Below are positions 7,704-15,105 of a DNA stretch of 34,153 bases, piece after piece. The notes beneath the pieces are model-generated. The model was not told the origin of the DNA. It searched no databases and saw only the letters and a list, made by a program, of their open reading frames with translations. Positions within the stretch are counted from its first letter, which is position 1. Every line of letters begins with the position of its first letter. Source of the DNA: CAISDH01 sp964398805 (GTDB taxonomy: Archaea > Micrarchaeota > Micrarchaeia > Micrarchaeales > Micrarchaeaceae). The stretch lies in the NCBI GenBank assembly GCA_964398805.1, contig CAYNNI010000043.1, forward strand, positions 1 through 34,153, in the 5' to 3' direction. The translations under genes were made by a program, and so were the position numbers.

Positions 7704-8414
7704 TCACTTCTTTCTCCTTCCGACGCGCCTTGCGGCTATGTGGCCGACCTTCCTTCCCGGTGGCGCGTTCCTGGAGGTCATGCTGCTTTTTCCCTTGTGG
7801 TGCTGCTTGCCTCCGAACGGGTGTTCGGACGGGTTGAGCTTCACGCCTCTGATTCCGGGCCAGAACCTGTTGAGCGGCTTCTGGATGTGATAGCTCTTGC
7901 CTGCCTTCATGCGCGGCTTGTCGGTCATTCCGCCGCCGGCGATTACTCCGAGCTGCGCCTTGCACGCGCTGCTGAGCGTCATGCTTGCCCTTGAGGGAAG
8001 CGTGACTGTGGTAACATTGCCGGCATGAGAGGCGACGTACGCCACTGCGCCGGACCCCCTGGCGAGCTTGCCGCCGTCGCCTGGCTTGGACTCTATGTTG
8101 TAAATCGGGATGCCCTCTGGGACGTCCTTGAGCCTGACCACGTTCCCGAGGGCGTACACTGGCTGCCCCGCTACGTGCAGCTTGTCTCCGACCCGTATCC
8201 CCTCCGGCGCTATCAGGTAGCTCGTGGAGAGGTCCTCGTAGAGGATCTCCATTATCGGCGCGGTGCGACCCGGGTCGTTGATGAGCTTCACCACCTCGCC
8301 GACGATCTCTTTGTCGGTGTTGGGGTAGCTCACGCTCGTGCTGAACGTGTTGGGCTTCTTCGCGTAAGCGTTCGAGCCCTTTCCGCGCCTCTGCTGCCTA
8401 AGCATCTTACCCAT
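7704..8414 (-). CDS. rpl2: Large ribosomal subunit protein uL2
   Basis: uL2 is a primary 23S rRNA binder near the peptidyl-transferase centre. The N-terminus MGKMLRQQRRGKGSNAY is typical of archaeal and eukaryotic uL2. The OB-fold and SH3-like parts follow, with AYVASHAGNVTTVTLPS, the GGGMTDKPRMKAGKSYH stretch, and the C-terminal NPSEHPFGGKQH that holds the conserved histidine. Length 236 is normal. The ATG overlaps the last codons of uL23, as expected for coupled genes. Confidence 0.97.
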   Translation of the reverse strand: MGKMLRQQRRGKGSNAYAKKPNTFSTSVSYPNTDKEIVGEVVKLINDPGRTAPIMEILYEDLSTSYLIAPEGIRVGDKLHVAGQPVYALGNVVRLKDVPEGIPIYNIESKPGDGGKLARGSGAVAYVASHAGNVTTVTLPSRASMTLSSACKAQLGVIAGGGMTDKPRMKAGKSYHIQKPLNRFWPGIRGVKLNPSEHPFGGKQHHKGKSSMTSRNAPPGRKVGHIAARRVGRRKK

Positions 8415-8667
8415 AGCTAACCAACTTCAGTTTTTCAGCAACATCGCTCGCCTTGTACTCCTTGGCGAGCTTTATGAAAGCCTTCTTTGCATTGGAAGGT
8501 ATGTTTATTGTGCGTATGCCCGCAACCTTCACTCCGAACATGCGCTCGAACTCCTTTGCGATCTCCTCCTTGCTGGCCCGGTAGTCTACGACGTACGTTA
8601 TGACGTTGCTTCTGTTGACTGCGCCCACGGCCTTTTCCGTAGCTATCGGATGCTTGAGTATTGACAT
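8407..8667 (-). CDS. rpl23: Large ribosomal subunit protein uL23
   Basis: uL23 sits at the tunnel exit and is a docking site for SRP and other factors. The product starts MSILKHPIATEKAVG, the universal beginning of the family, and contains the FERMFGVKVAGIRTINIPSN region. I start it at the ATG at 8667, because the in-frame GTG nine bases upstream is part of a GTGAT sequence that complements the archaeal 16S 3' end and looks like a ribosome-binding site. Length is then 86 residues, as usual in archaea. Confidence 0.95.
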   Translation of the reverse strand: MSILKHPIATEKAVGAVNRSNVITYVVDYRASKEEIAKEFERMFGVKVAGIRTINIPSNAKKAFIKLAKEYKASDVAEKLKLVSYG

Positions 8668-8672
8668 GAATA

Positions 8673-9449
8673 TCACTTGCGCAGAGAAAGCCTTGCTATC
8701 GACTTCTCGACGTCCCTGACCGCGTCTTCGCTCCAGAGGGCGGCGATGCCGCTACCGCCTGGCGCGAGCTTGCCCGCAGTCAGCCCTTCGATGGTGCAGA
8801 CCTCTACGCCAGGAATGTTCCTTGCCGCCTTGATCGCGTCGCAGTCCTTGCTCGTGACGAAGAGAAGCGCATTCCTGAAATGGCGCCTCACCGCATAGCG
8901 CCTGCTGGTGCTTATCCTGGGCGCGTGGCTCTGGCTTACGAGAGCCGAAAGCTTGAGCTTGCCCAGTATTTGCAGCATCTCCTTGGTCTTCTTCACCGAT
9001 TCTATCGCGTTTGCGACGACCATTGGAGAGGCGACAGCGGATTTCTTCGAGACAGAAGCGGAAATGGCGCTTGCGATCGCCTTCTGGTACTCCTTTGTGT
9101 TGATGCGCTCCGTTATAATCTTTTCCACCTTGTGCGGATGCGCGCGCCTTCCCTTTGTTGCGGAAGGAATGCGCTTGACCTTGCCCTGCACGCCGCCGCC
9201 CAGCTTCTCCCTCGGCCTTATCGCGATTCCCATGTGCCTTCCAGAACGGTATTCGTGCATCCTGCCGAAGTAGGCTGCGCTCGTCTGCATTCCTGCCTCG
9301 ACGAAGCGGCCTTGGGGCTGGTGCTTGTAGGAATCTTCCGCGTGGATCGCGCGCAGTATCAAATCGGTCCTTACCGGCTCGGAGAACGCGCGCGGAAGCT
9401 CCATCGAGCCCTTCACGCTGCCATCTATGCCGTATACGTTAACTGCCAT
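8673..9449 (-). CDS. rpl4: Large ribosomal subunit protein uL4
   Basis: uL4 contacts the exit tunnel with its long loop. The archaeal-type 258-residue protein shows the N-terminal VYGIDGSVKGSMELPRAF segment, the loop motif RIPSATKGRRAHPH, and the C-terminal nucleotide-fold strand LLFVTSKDCDAIKAARNIPG followed by the APGGSG region. It lies between uL3 and uL23, the standard order, with only a few bases between reading frames. Confidence 0.95.
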   Translation of the reverse strand: MAVNVYGIDGSVKGSMELPRAFSEPVRTDLILRAIHAEDSYKHQPQGRFVEAGMQTSAAYFGRMHEYRSGRHMGIAIRPREKLGGGVQGKVKRIPSATKGRRAHPHKVEKIITERINTKEYQKAIASAISASVSKKSAVASPMVVANAIESVKKTKEMLQILGKLKLSALVSQSHAPRISTSRRYAVRRHFRNALLFVTSKDCDAIKAARNIPGVEVCTIEGLTAGKLAPGGSGIAALWSEDAVRDVEKSIARLSLRK

Positions 9450-9453
9450 AAGC

Positions 9454-10398
9454 TCATCTAACTGATATGTAAGACACCTTTGGCTCCTTTATGGCGCCGC
9501 GGCCCCTCATCGCCTTCCTTATGCGAACTATGCGCTTGGACGGGCCCGGAACGGAGCCGCTTACGACTATGTAACCGTTCTTCACCACGCCGTAGTTCGT
9601 GAACCCGGCGCTCGGGACGATGCTCTTGTCTCCGGCGGCACCTATCTTAAGTATGCGCTTGTTGAATTCTGTCCTGTAGTTGAATCCCATCTGGCCCGAC
9701 TGCGCCACGGTGTAAAATATCTTGCCCGGAGTCGCGGGTCCGAGAACTCCGACGCGCCTCCTCTTCGCGGTGGCCTTGTGCCACAGCTTTGCTATCCCGA
9801 ACCTCTTGACTACGCCCTGCCAGCCCTTGCCCTTGCTTATTGATATCACGTCGATGAACTCCCCGCTCTTGAATACCGCATCGGCACCTATGCGCTTGCC
9901 CAGCAGGCCTGAGATGAAATTGAACTTTTCTTCGGCGCTCTTTCCGCCGACCAGAGACTCAAACCTTATCGGATGGTGCTGACCCACTGGGGTGCTCTTC
10001 GGGTGGGCAACGATCAGCGCAGTGACATCGTCGAATTCGCCGAGCCTGGACTTCAGCTTGTTCAGCTTATCTTCGTCTATCTTCCTGCCCTGGCCTTCAG
10101 ATGGAACGCCAATTATTTCAGCTGCGGTCGACCTGTAGCCGCTAAGCGGATCCTTGGAATAGAAGCGCATGCCGTATACGCTCGTCTCCGGAATCTCGAG
10201 CACGGTGCACGACCTGCTTATCTCCGCGCCCTTGGCTGCCGACTCCGAATCGTCGGTCATTATGACGTGGGTCATGCCTGCCTTGAAAGCGATAATGCTG
10301 CATATGCATGGCGTGCCCGATTCCGGTGCAGAGCGCATCCTGGGCAGGCGCTTTTGGGCGCGCCGTCTGGGCCAATATTGCATCGAGCCTTTATGCAT
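9454..10398 (-). CDS. rpl3: Large ribosomal subunit protein uL3
   Basis: uL3 is an early 23S rRNA binder and the first gene of the S10-type cluster here. The product starts MHKGSMQYWPRRRAQKRLPR, the archaeal/eukaryotic uL3 opening, and holds the IIAFKAGMTHVIM block and the core segment VISISKGKGWQGVVKRFG. The in-frame GTG at 10407 is nine bases upstream. I take the ATG at 10398, because the GTGAAAGG before it resembles a ribosome-binding site, but either start is possible. A clear box A lies about 90 bases upstream, so transcription of the run uL3-uL4-uL23-uL2-uS19-uL22-uS3-aglB likely begins here. Confidence 0.95.
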   Translation of the reverse strand: MHKGSMQYWPRRRAQKRLPRMRSAPESGTPCICSIIAFKAGMTHVIMTDDSESAAKGAEISRSCTVLEIPETSVYGMRFYSKDPLSGYRSTAAEIIGVPSEGQGRKIDEDKLNKLKSRLGEFDDVTALIVAHPKSTPVGQHHPIRFESLVGGKSAEEKFNFISGLLGKRIGADAVFKSGEFIDVISISKGKGWQGVVKRFGIAKLWHKATAKRRRVGVLGPATPGKIFYTVAQSGQMGFNYRTEFNKRILKIGAAGDKSIVPSAGFTNYGVVKNGYIVVSGSVPGPSKRIVRIRKAMRGRGAIKEPKVSYISVR

Positions 10399-10488
10399 GC
10401 CTTTCACTGAATTTGACTCCTACCGGCGCAAGAGGAGCAGAAAATCTGCTGTCGGGACGTCTGCGCCATATTCTTTTCTATTCTATAC

Positions 10489-10502
10489 CCTTTTATATCT
10501 TT
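10489..10502 (-). promoter_or_regulatory. Box A promoter of the uL3-to-aglB operon
   Basis: Minus-strand AAAGATATAAAAGGG is the best TATA-box match upstream of uL3. With standard spacing, transcription would start near 10465 and leave a leader of roughly 65 bases before the uL3 start. Such a leader gives room for translational control, but I see no obvious autoregulatory fold. Confidence 0.6.
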
Positions 10503-10599
10503 TTGTGCCGTTGGCGTATGTGGAAGTGCCGCCGCGGCCACAAACGCGAACGTGAAGCGGAACGGGCGCCGAAACTGGTCAGCTAATTTCGAAATTTGG

Positions 10600-11109
10600 T
10601 AGCGCGCGCCGATTGGTCCGTATCGAACTATGAGCTTTACTGGATTGATTTTGGGCCTACGGCATTTGGAGCAAGATGGACAACCACTCCGAATATTTTG
10701 AATGTCCAATTCGATGGTTTCGGCATCTACGGGAGTGTGGTACCGGTTCGTTTTCGTACATTCTGGAAACAACTTCATCTGGTATGTTAATGGGGCGCAA
10801 ACGAACTCGCAGGCCATTGGTGGAACTGTAAATTCTGTTACAAATAATGTGCTATTCGGGAAAAGAAATGGCGGCTCGCAGAAATTTAATGGCCTTATCG
10901 CGAACATCCAGATCTACAATGCCTCGCTTTCGGCAAGTGAGGTTCGGGGGCTCTATGTAGAGGGCATTGGGGGCGCTCCTGCCCTCATCCAGAACCTTGT
11001 GGGCTAGTGGCCGCTGAACGGCGACGTGAAGGACTGCAACGGCAACAACAGAGTCCCGACCGCAGTCACGTACTCTGGCAGCCGGAGCGGCGGATATGCG
11101 TTGCGCTGA
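10600..11109 (+). pseudogene. Decayed LamG/concanavalin A-like lectin-domain gene
   Basis: Two adjoining frames give one LamG-like jelly-roll domain. The first (10600-10700) reads ...YELYWIDFGPTAFGARWTTT. The second (from about 10700) reads STGVWYRFVFVHSGNNFIWYV, continues to FNGLIANIQIYNASLSASEV, and ends LIQNLVG followed by TAG at 11005-11007. After that TAG the same frame continues WPLNGDVKDCNGNN...YALR to TGA at 11107-11109, which is the familiar 'LVG-aromatic-WPLNG' repeat of archaeal surface proteins. There is thus a frameshift near 10695-10705, an in-frame nonsense codon, and no start or signal peptide. The intact ancestor was probably a secreted or surface protein. Confidence 0.75.
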
Positions 11110-11144
11110 TCGAGCAGGAGGCAGGAATCCGGCAGGGAGATGTG

Positions 11145-11414
11145 CTATAGCTTCGTTGCTTCTATTATCTGGAGTTCTCTCAGGACGGTGTTGGTCGACG
11201 CCATGAGCGCAGTCACGTCCTGGGCGCTGATTTCTATGCGCAACCTGTCGCGCGCTTCTCCGATCCTGACGCTGCTCCGCTTATATCTGCGGTACCCGTA
11301 CGCAGCGAGGATGCGCATGTAGTTCAGTGCCGGATCTTTTTGATAAAGTATTACGGCGTGCAGCCTTTCAGTCTCTCGCTTCGCGGACGAACGTCGATTC
11401 GGAATTCTTTCCAC
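11145..11414 (-). CDS. pcc1: Pcc1-like KEOPS complex subunit
   Basis: Pcc1 is the dimerisation subunit of KEOPS, which makes the t6A modification at tRNA position 37 of ANN-reading tRNAs. The 89-residue length fits, and the C-terminal half (LRIEISAQDVTALMASTNTVLRELQ) matches the family's 'A.D...L.A..NS..R' helix. The N-terminal 25 residues overlap the end of the Brix gene by 47 bases; the ATG at 11414 is the only suitable start, so the overlap is taken as real. Other KEOPS genes are not in the window. The family is short and divergent, so confidence is moderate. Confidence 0.7.
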   Translation of the reverse strand: MERIPNRRSSAKRETERLHAVILYQKDPALNYMRILAAYGYRRYKRSSVRIGEARDRLRIEISAQDVTALMASTNTVLRELQIIEATKL

Positions 11415-11709
11415 CTCTTTCTATCGTAAATTTTCCTGCCACAGCGGCGAGGGCGTATTCCTTGCCCCAGGAATAGCTCGCCCCCAATTTCGAGACGTGG
11501 ATGAGCTCCAGGCTCTTGGCCTTGCCTGTGCGGATCATGATGACTCTCTGGAAGCCCTCCGCCGCGGCATGCGCCGCAAGAGACCTTATGCTGCTCTCGC
11601 CGCGCACGCGCACGCGCACGTTGTCGAGCATCCCCTTGATGTATTTGCATGCGTTTTGCGCGTCCTTGCTTCGAGGCGATGCACCTTTCGAGAAGGTGAC
11701 GTACGGCAT
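11368..11709 (-). CDS. Archaeal Brix/IMP4-type ribosome biogenesis protein
   Basis: Brix-domain proteins bind pre-rRNA during subunit assembly; archaea have a single short member. The product shows the domain's first half: a strand (VTFSKGASPRSKD), the helix QNACKYIKGML, then VRVRVRGESSIRSLAAHAAA and RVIMIRTGKAKSLELIHVS, which fits the 'RG..S..DL...A...G...ll.v...kG.P' pattern. Start at 11709 (MPYVTF) is preferred; an upstream ATG at 11730 would overlap rpl15e by 14 bases. About 113 residues is shorter than many archaeal Brix proteins. The position between rpl15e and pcc1 supports a ribosome role. Confidence 0.65.
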   Translation of the reverse strand: MPYVTFSKGASPRSKDAQNACKYIKGMLDNVRVRVRGESSIRSLAAHAAAEGFQRVIMIRTGKAKSLELIHVSKLGASYSWGKEYALAAVAGKFTIERGGKNSESTFVREARD

Positions 11710-11716
11710 GGCAGCA

Positions 11717-12283
11717 CTAGTTCCTGACATTGCTCCTCCTGCTCGGCCGTGCCTTGAATGAGCCGATGCCCTTCTCTGACAGGCCGCGGTGCCTCTTTCC
11801 TGCAGCTGTGAGGCCCCTGTATGCCCTGCCGCGCTGCCCTATCACACCCCTGTAGACAGGATCGCTCGTCAAAGCGGGGCTTGACCTGTCCAGCAGTATG
11901 ACCTCGTAGAACTTCTGGTCCCCGGTGTCGCCTACGAAATATGAGTTGAGCACTTCGCAGTTCGAGAACTTTCGCGCTGCGCGCTCCTCGGCAATGGCCT
12001 GAAGCGACTTGTTGTACGAGTAGAACTTCCCCATCTTGGTTGGCTTCCGGCCTCCAGTAACCTCATGCCTCTTGCTCCTGCCCTTGCCCACGCGCACCCG
12101 CGCTATCGTCACGCCCTGCTTTGCCTTGTAGCCGAGCTCGCGCGCCCTGGCTATATTGGTTGGCTTGTCCGCCTTGAATATCGACGGCTCGGCGCTCCAC
12201 CTGACGAGGCGCGCCTTGTAGAGCGGCGACTTCTCCTTGTAGCCCTGCCTGAAGGCTTTTCTCATTGAGCGGTACATGTTCAT
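11717..12283 (-). CDS. rpl15e: Large ribosomal subunit protein eL15
   Basis: eL15 is an archaeal/eukaryotic 60S/50S protein. The product begins MNMYRSMRKAFRQGYKE and includes PLYKARLVRWSAEPSI, the ITVARVRVGKG-like segment (TIARVRVGKGRSKRHEV), and the C-terminal VYRGVIGQRGRAYRGLTAAG. The reading frame is open further upstream, but those residues are not eL15-like, and box A-like sequences lie between. The ATG at 12283 (or 12277) is therefore the start, giving about 188 residues. It heads a minus-strand unit with the Brix gene and pcc1. Confidence 0.94.
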   Translation of the reverse strand: MNMYRSMRKAFRQGYKEKSPLYKARLVRWSAEPSIFKADKPTNIARARELGYKAKQGVTIARVRVGKGRSKRHEVTGGRKPTKMGKFYSYNKSLQAIAEERAARKFSNCEVLNSYFVGDTGDQKFYEVILLDRSSPALTSDPVYRGVIGQRGRAYRGLTAAGKRHRGLSEKGIGSFKARPSRRSNVRN

Positions 12284-12310
12284 GAAAACACAATACCGTT
12301 TTGACTGAGA

Positions 12311-12417
12311 GCAATTTATTACTTTGCATACATTTATGCTTGCCCGGGGCGGGGAGGCTTTACAATTGCGCAAAGATGCCTCTTCATATTGCCAAAAAAC
12401 CGAGCATATAAATATAA
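12311..12417. promoter_or_regulatory. Divergent promoter region between rpl15e and tfe
   Basis: For the minus strand, AATAAATT near 12313-12321 and AGCATAAATG at 12330-12340 are box A candidates for rpl15e. For the plus strand, CATATAAATATAA at 12405-12417 is a strong box A about 33-45 bases before the tfe ATG. A GC-rich block separates them. Confidence 0.55.
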
Positions 12418-12449
12418 GTTCCCTCATAAATGTATACGGTGCTGTTTAA

Positions 12450-13199
12450 ATGAAGGGGAAGGCTCGCAAATCCAAGGGGGGTCGGAAGAGGGTGACTGCC
12501 GTGAAAAGGGCGGCGCCCAGGATCCACAAGGCTCAGCGCGGCAGGATTATACATCCCGCCAGGATTAGGAAAGCGCATGCCGTGAAAAGGACAGGCGACA
12601 AGATCAGAAAGACGCGAAAGGCAGCCGCGCGGGCGGGCAAGGAAGCCGATGAGGTCAAAAAGGCAACGATGGGCCTTCCTGCCGCTTTGGAGACCAAAGA
12701 CGCCATTGATGCTCTGTTGCGCAACGAGCGCGTCATAGGCTATCTCAAGAAGAATGTCAGCAAGAAGGTTACAGACGTAATATCGCTTCTCACGGCGCCC
12801 AGAACTGACGAGTACATAACCGAGAAGCTGGGCATAAAGATCAACGCCGTCAGGCGCATGCTTAACATAATGCAGAACTACGGCATAACCAACTACTACG
12901 TTTCTAAGAACAAGGATGGCTGGCTGTCCTTTGCGTGGTACGTGAATACCGGCAAGCTTCCCTCTTTTCTCGAGTACGTGCAGACTGTCGAAGCGGAGAG
13001 GCCGATGATCGATGCGGACTGCAACGACTATTTTGTGTGCAACGGCTGCTACAGCGAGAGCAGACTCATCTTCACCTTTGATGCGGCGTATGAGGCCGGT
13101 TTCAAGTGCAGCGCATGCGGAAAGGTCCTTGAGCGCGTGGGCGACAAGACGGATGTGGAAAAGCTGCTCGCGGCAGGCGCTGCCCCGGAAGAGGAATAG
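12450..13199 (+). CDS. tfe: Transcription factor E (TFE-alpha) with a basic N-terminal extension
   Basis: TFE helps RNA polymerase open promoters and stabilises the bubble. The winged-helix domain lies around residues 85-165 (ALLRNERVIGYLKK, PRTDEYITEKLGIKINAVRRML, and the NKDGWLSFAWYV wing). The zinc ribbon follows with C197, C200, C220 and C223 (CNGC, CSAC). Archaeal TFE is usually about 170-180 residues; this one has 249, because residues 1-72 are an added Lys/Arg-rich stretch that looks like a histone-tail or ribosomal-protein extension. The box A spacing favours the ATG at 12450, so the extension is probably translated. An acidic tail ends the protein. Confidence 0.88.
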   Translation: MKGKARKSKGGRKRVTAVKRAAPRIHKAQRGRIIHPARIRKAHAVKRTGDKIRKTRKAAARAGKEADEVKKATMGLPAALETKDAIDALLRNERVIGYLKKNVSKKVTDVISLLTAPRTDEYITEKLGIKINAVRRMLNIMQNYGITNYYVSKNKDGWLSFAWYVNTGKLPSFLEYVQTVEAERPMIDADCNDYFVCNGCYSESRLIFTFDAAYEAGFKCSACGKVLERVGDKTDVEKLLAAGAAPEEE

Positions 13200-13209
13200 C
13201 TCCTCCGGA

Positions 13210-13273
13210 CGTTTCTGCTGGATGAGATGGTTTTGGGTTGGCGGCGTTTTGCCGACGCCGAAATCCAGAAACG
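13210..13273 (+). other. Stable bulged hairpin downstream of tfe
   Basis: CGTTTCTG (13210-13217) plus GAT (13221-13223) pairs with ATC plus CAGAAACG (13263-13273), an 11-bp helix interrupted by a 3-nt CTG bulge. A second GC-rich hairpin (GGCG...CGCC, about 13240-13259) sits inside. It may be a 3'-end or processing structure of the tfe mRNA, or a small RNA; nothing identifies the family. Confidence 0.4.
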
Positions 13274-13330
13274 GTTAATAAGATTGCGACATACATATTC
13301 TTGGCTGTAATGCTGTGCCTTTTGCTACGT

Positions 13331-13405
13331 AGCGAGGTAGGGTAGTCTGGAGTGCCCGCCGGGCTCATAACCCGGAGATCGATGGTTCAAATCCATTCCT
13401 CGCTA
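13331..13405 (+). tRNA. Initiator tRNA-Met(CAU)
   Basis: The acceptor AGCGAGG pairs with CCTCGCT (discriminator A at 13405). The D arm is followed by the archaeal initiator hallmark: an anticodon stem ending in three G:C pairs around the loop (GGG-CTCATAA-CCC). The A1:U72 first pair is another initiator feature. The T arm is GATGG-TTCAAAT-CCATT. There is no intron and no encoded CCA. It is the only uninterrupted tRNA gene in the window. A T-rich stretch (13444-13460) downstream may terminate transcription. Confidence 0.95.
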
Positions 13406-13474
13406 TACCATACACTTCCACTATTCATACCATGCTCATGTGTATTTATTTTATCTTATCTCAATCTAATCAAC

Positions 13475-13484
13475 AATATAATAG
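13475..13484 (+). promoter_or_regulatory. Box A-like promoter for the gins-eL42-aIF2-alpha unit
   Basis: AATATAATAG lies about 37-46 bases before the gins start, with no other TATA-like element nearer. It would serve the compact run gins, rpl44e, aIF2-alpha, PAC2 and possibly tRNA-Gly. Confidence 0.45.
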
Positions 13485-13520
13485 AGTAAAGGGAGCGAAT
13501 ACCGGAACTGTGGTGTCTAT

Positions 13521-14012
13521 ATGGAAGATTATATGACCTATGATTATCTCTGGCAGCTGTGCCAAAAGGAGAAGCAGACAAACCAGCTGCTCCTCATACC
13601 AAAGACTTTCTATGGCGACATAACGGCGTTCATAGGAGCGCTGGACGAAACCAACGACAAGAGCGCGCAGATAAAGTCCAACGCCACCAAGCTGCTGAAA
13701 GAGCTGTTTGAGAGCCGAAAACAAAAAATACTGCTTTACATCGCCCATGGCAAGGAGCTTCCGCAGCCCGCAAGCGCGCCCGAAACCGAGTTCTACAACA
13801 GCGTAGTCCAGGCGATGCGGGCGAGCAAGATGGACCTTGACGGCAAGAGCGATGTCCATACCACGCTGCGGTCGCTGGTTGATCTGCCCGAGATAATACT
13901 GCCCTCGGGCAACAAGCTCGGACCCCTGAAGAAGGGCCAGACCCTGGATACGACGGTATCGGACGATGACCTGAATTTCCTGGTGTCGAATTCGATTTGC
14001 ATTAATCAATGA
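13521..14012 (+). CDS. GINS complex subunit (Gins51/Gins15-like)
   Basis: GINS joins MCM and Cdc45/RecJ-like proteins in the replicative helicase. The 163-residue product has an N-terminal helical A domain (YDYLWQLCQKEKQTNQLLL-IPKTFY, residues 7-31) and a C-terminal small beta B domain (VDLPEIILPSGNKLGPLKKG...). The A-then-B order is that of the Gins51/Sld5-Psf1 class. It is the first gene of a run with eL42 and aIF2-alpha; a GINS gene at this place occurs in other archaea. I cannot tell whether a second GINS type exists elsewhere in the genome. Confidence 0.75.
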   Translation: MEDYMTYDYLWQLCQKEKQTNQLLLIPKTFYGDITAFIGALDETNDKSAQIKSNATKLLKELFESRKQKILLYIAHGKELPQPASAPETEFYNSVVQAMRASKMDLDGKSDVHTTLRSLVDLPEIILPSGNKLGPLKKGQTLDTTVSDDDLNFLVSNSICINQ

Positions 14013-14021
14013 CGTGATATT

Positions 14022-14306
14022 ATGGAAGTCCCAAAAGAGATTATGACATACTGCCCAAAATGCAACAAGCATACGATGCACTCTCTTGTTGTTTGGTCTA
14101 GGAAGGCCCAGCGCGGCCTGAGCGTGGGCACCAGAAGGCACAACAGGAAAATTGTCGGCTACGTCGGCAAGGTAAAAGGCAAAAACATCGTGAAGAAGCT
14201 GTCAAAGAAGCAGCTCGCGCTTCTCAAGTGCAAGACGTGCTCCTTCACAGTGAAGCGAATCATGGGCGCCCGGTCCCGGAAGAAGCTGGAAATAAAGCGC
14301 ATGTGA
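14022..14306 (+). CDS. rpl44e: Large ribosomal subunit protein eL42 (L44e)
   Basis: eL42 lies at the E site of the large subunit. The 94-residue protein contains the zinc ligands CPKC near residues 11-14 and CKTC near 72-75, and the conserved TRRHNRKIVGYVGK stretch after the GLS segment. A GTGAT six bases before the ATG complements the 16S 3' end. In many archaea eL42 is followed by eS27; here aIF2-alpha follows directly, so eS27 is missing from the cluster. Confidence 0.94.
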   Translation: MEVPKEIMTYCPKCNKHTMHSLVVWSRKAQRGLSVGTRRHNRKIVGYVGKVKGKNIVKKLSKKQLALLKCKTCSFTVKRIMGARSRKKLEIKRM

Positions 14307-14310
14307 TTTC

Positions 14311-15105
14311 ATGGCAAACGTCCCGCGGGTCGGAGAGCACGTAATCGCTTACATAACCAAGGTCAGCAGGTTCGGCGCCTACTGCAGGCTTCTCGAATAC
14401 AACGACTTGGAGGTGTTCCTTCCGATAAGGGAGGTGTCCTCTGGCTGGATAAAGAACATAAGGGAGCATGTGCACGAGGGCCAGAAGGTCGTAGCCAGCA
14501 TACTATTCTACGACAAGGACAAAGGCACCATCGACGTGTCGCTCAAGCGCGTCACGCAGGGGCAGGCGAAGGAGAAGCTCCGCGCGTACAACCTCGAGAA
14601 GAGGTTCGCGGGTCTTTTCGCGCAGTCGGTAAAGATGGCGGGGCTTTCCGGGGAAAAGGCCTCGCTGGTCCAGAAGGCGCTTACCGAGTTTCCCAATTAC
14701 ACCGAGCTGATGGACGGCGCAATGTCTGGCTCGGACAGCTTCAAGAGCTCCACGCTGCCCAAGAAGCTCAAGGACATGCTCATCGAGAACTTCGAAGCGA
14801 GCAAGAAGAAGCGCAGGTATGTCGTTGCGTACACGATGAGGCTGTCCACCTTCAACACACTCTCCGGCGCCACCGAGCTCAGGGACATAATCTCTTCCGT
14901 GAAACAGCTCGGGATAGAGGTCAATTACATAGGCGCGCCGCGGTATAGGCTCGTGGCCGAAGGCGAGGACTACACGAAAGCCGAGGAGAAGATAAAGCAG
15001 GCGTCGCAGCTCATCCAGTCCAAGCTCAAGAAGGGCGTTTTCGAGATGGAAAAGGAGAAGCTCAAGAAGGCCAAGGAGGACATACTTACCGCTGCCCAGG
15101 CGTGA
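14311..15105 (+). CDS. eif2a: Translation initiation factor aIF2 subunit alpha
   Basis: aIF2-alpha is part of the heterotrimer that brings Met-tRNAi to the ribosome. The 264-residue product has an N-terminal S1/OB domain (residues 1-85: GEHVIAYITKVSRFGAYCRL and the IREVSSGWIKNIREHV loop), a helical middle domain, and the C-terminal alpha/beta domain ending LRDIISSVKQLGIEVNYIGAP-R-YRLVAEGEDY. Length is standard. A GTGAT precedes the ATG. The next frame (PAC2) overlaps its last codons; the Nop10 gene usual at this point is absent. Confidence 0.95.
   Translation: MANVPRVGEHVIAYITKVSRFGAYCRLLEYNDLEVFLPIREVSSGWIKNIREHVHEGQKVVASILFYDKDKGTIDVSLKRVTQGQAKEKLRAYNLEKRFAGLFAQSVKMAGLSGEKASLVQKALTEFPNYTELMDGAMSGSDSFKSSTLPKKLKDMLIENFEASKKKRRYVVAYTMRLSTFNTLSGATELRDIISSVKQLGIEVNYIGAPRYRLVAEGEDYTKAEEKIKQASQLIQSKLKKGVFEMEKEKLKKAKEDILTAAQA

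Noticed and set aside
10404..10907. 167-residue minus-strand frame upstream of uL3
   Set aside because: It runs opposite to the LamG remnant and across the uL3 promoter; the residues fit no family.
11590..11625. GC-rich CGCGCA tandem repeats as a microsatellite
   Set aside because: They encode a VRVRVR strand in the Brix gene in frame, and are explained by coding.
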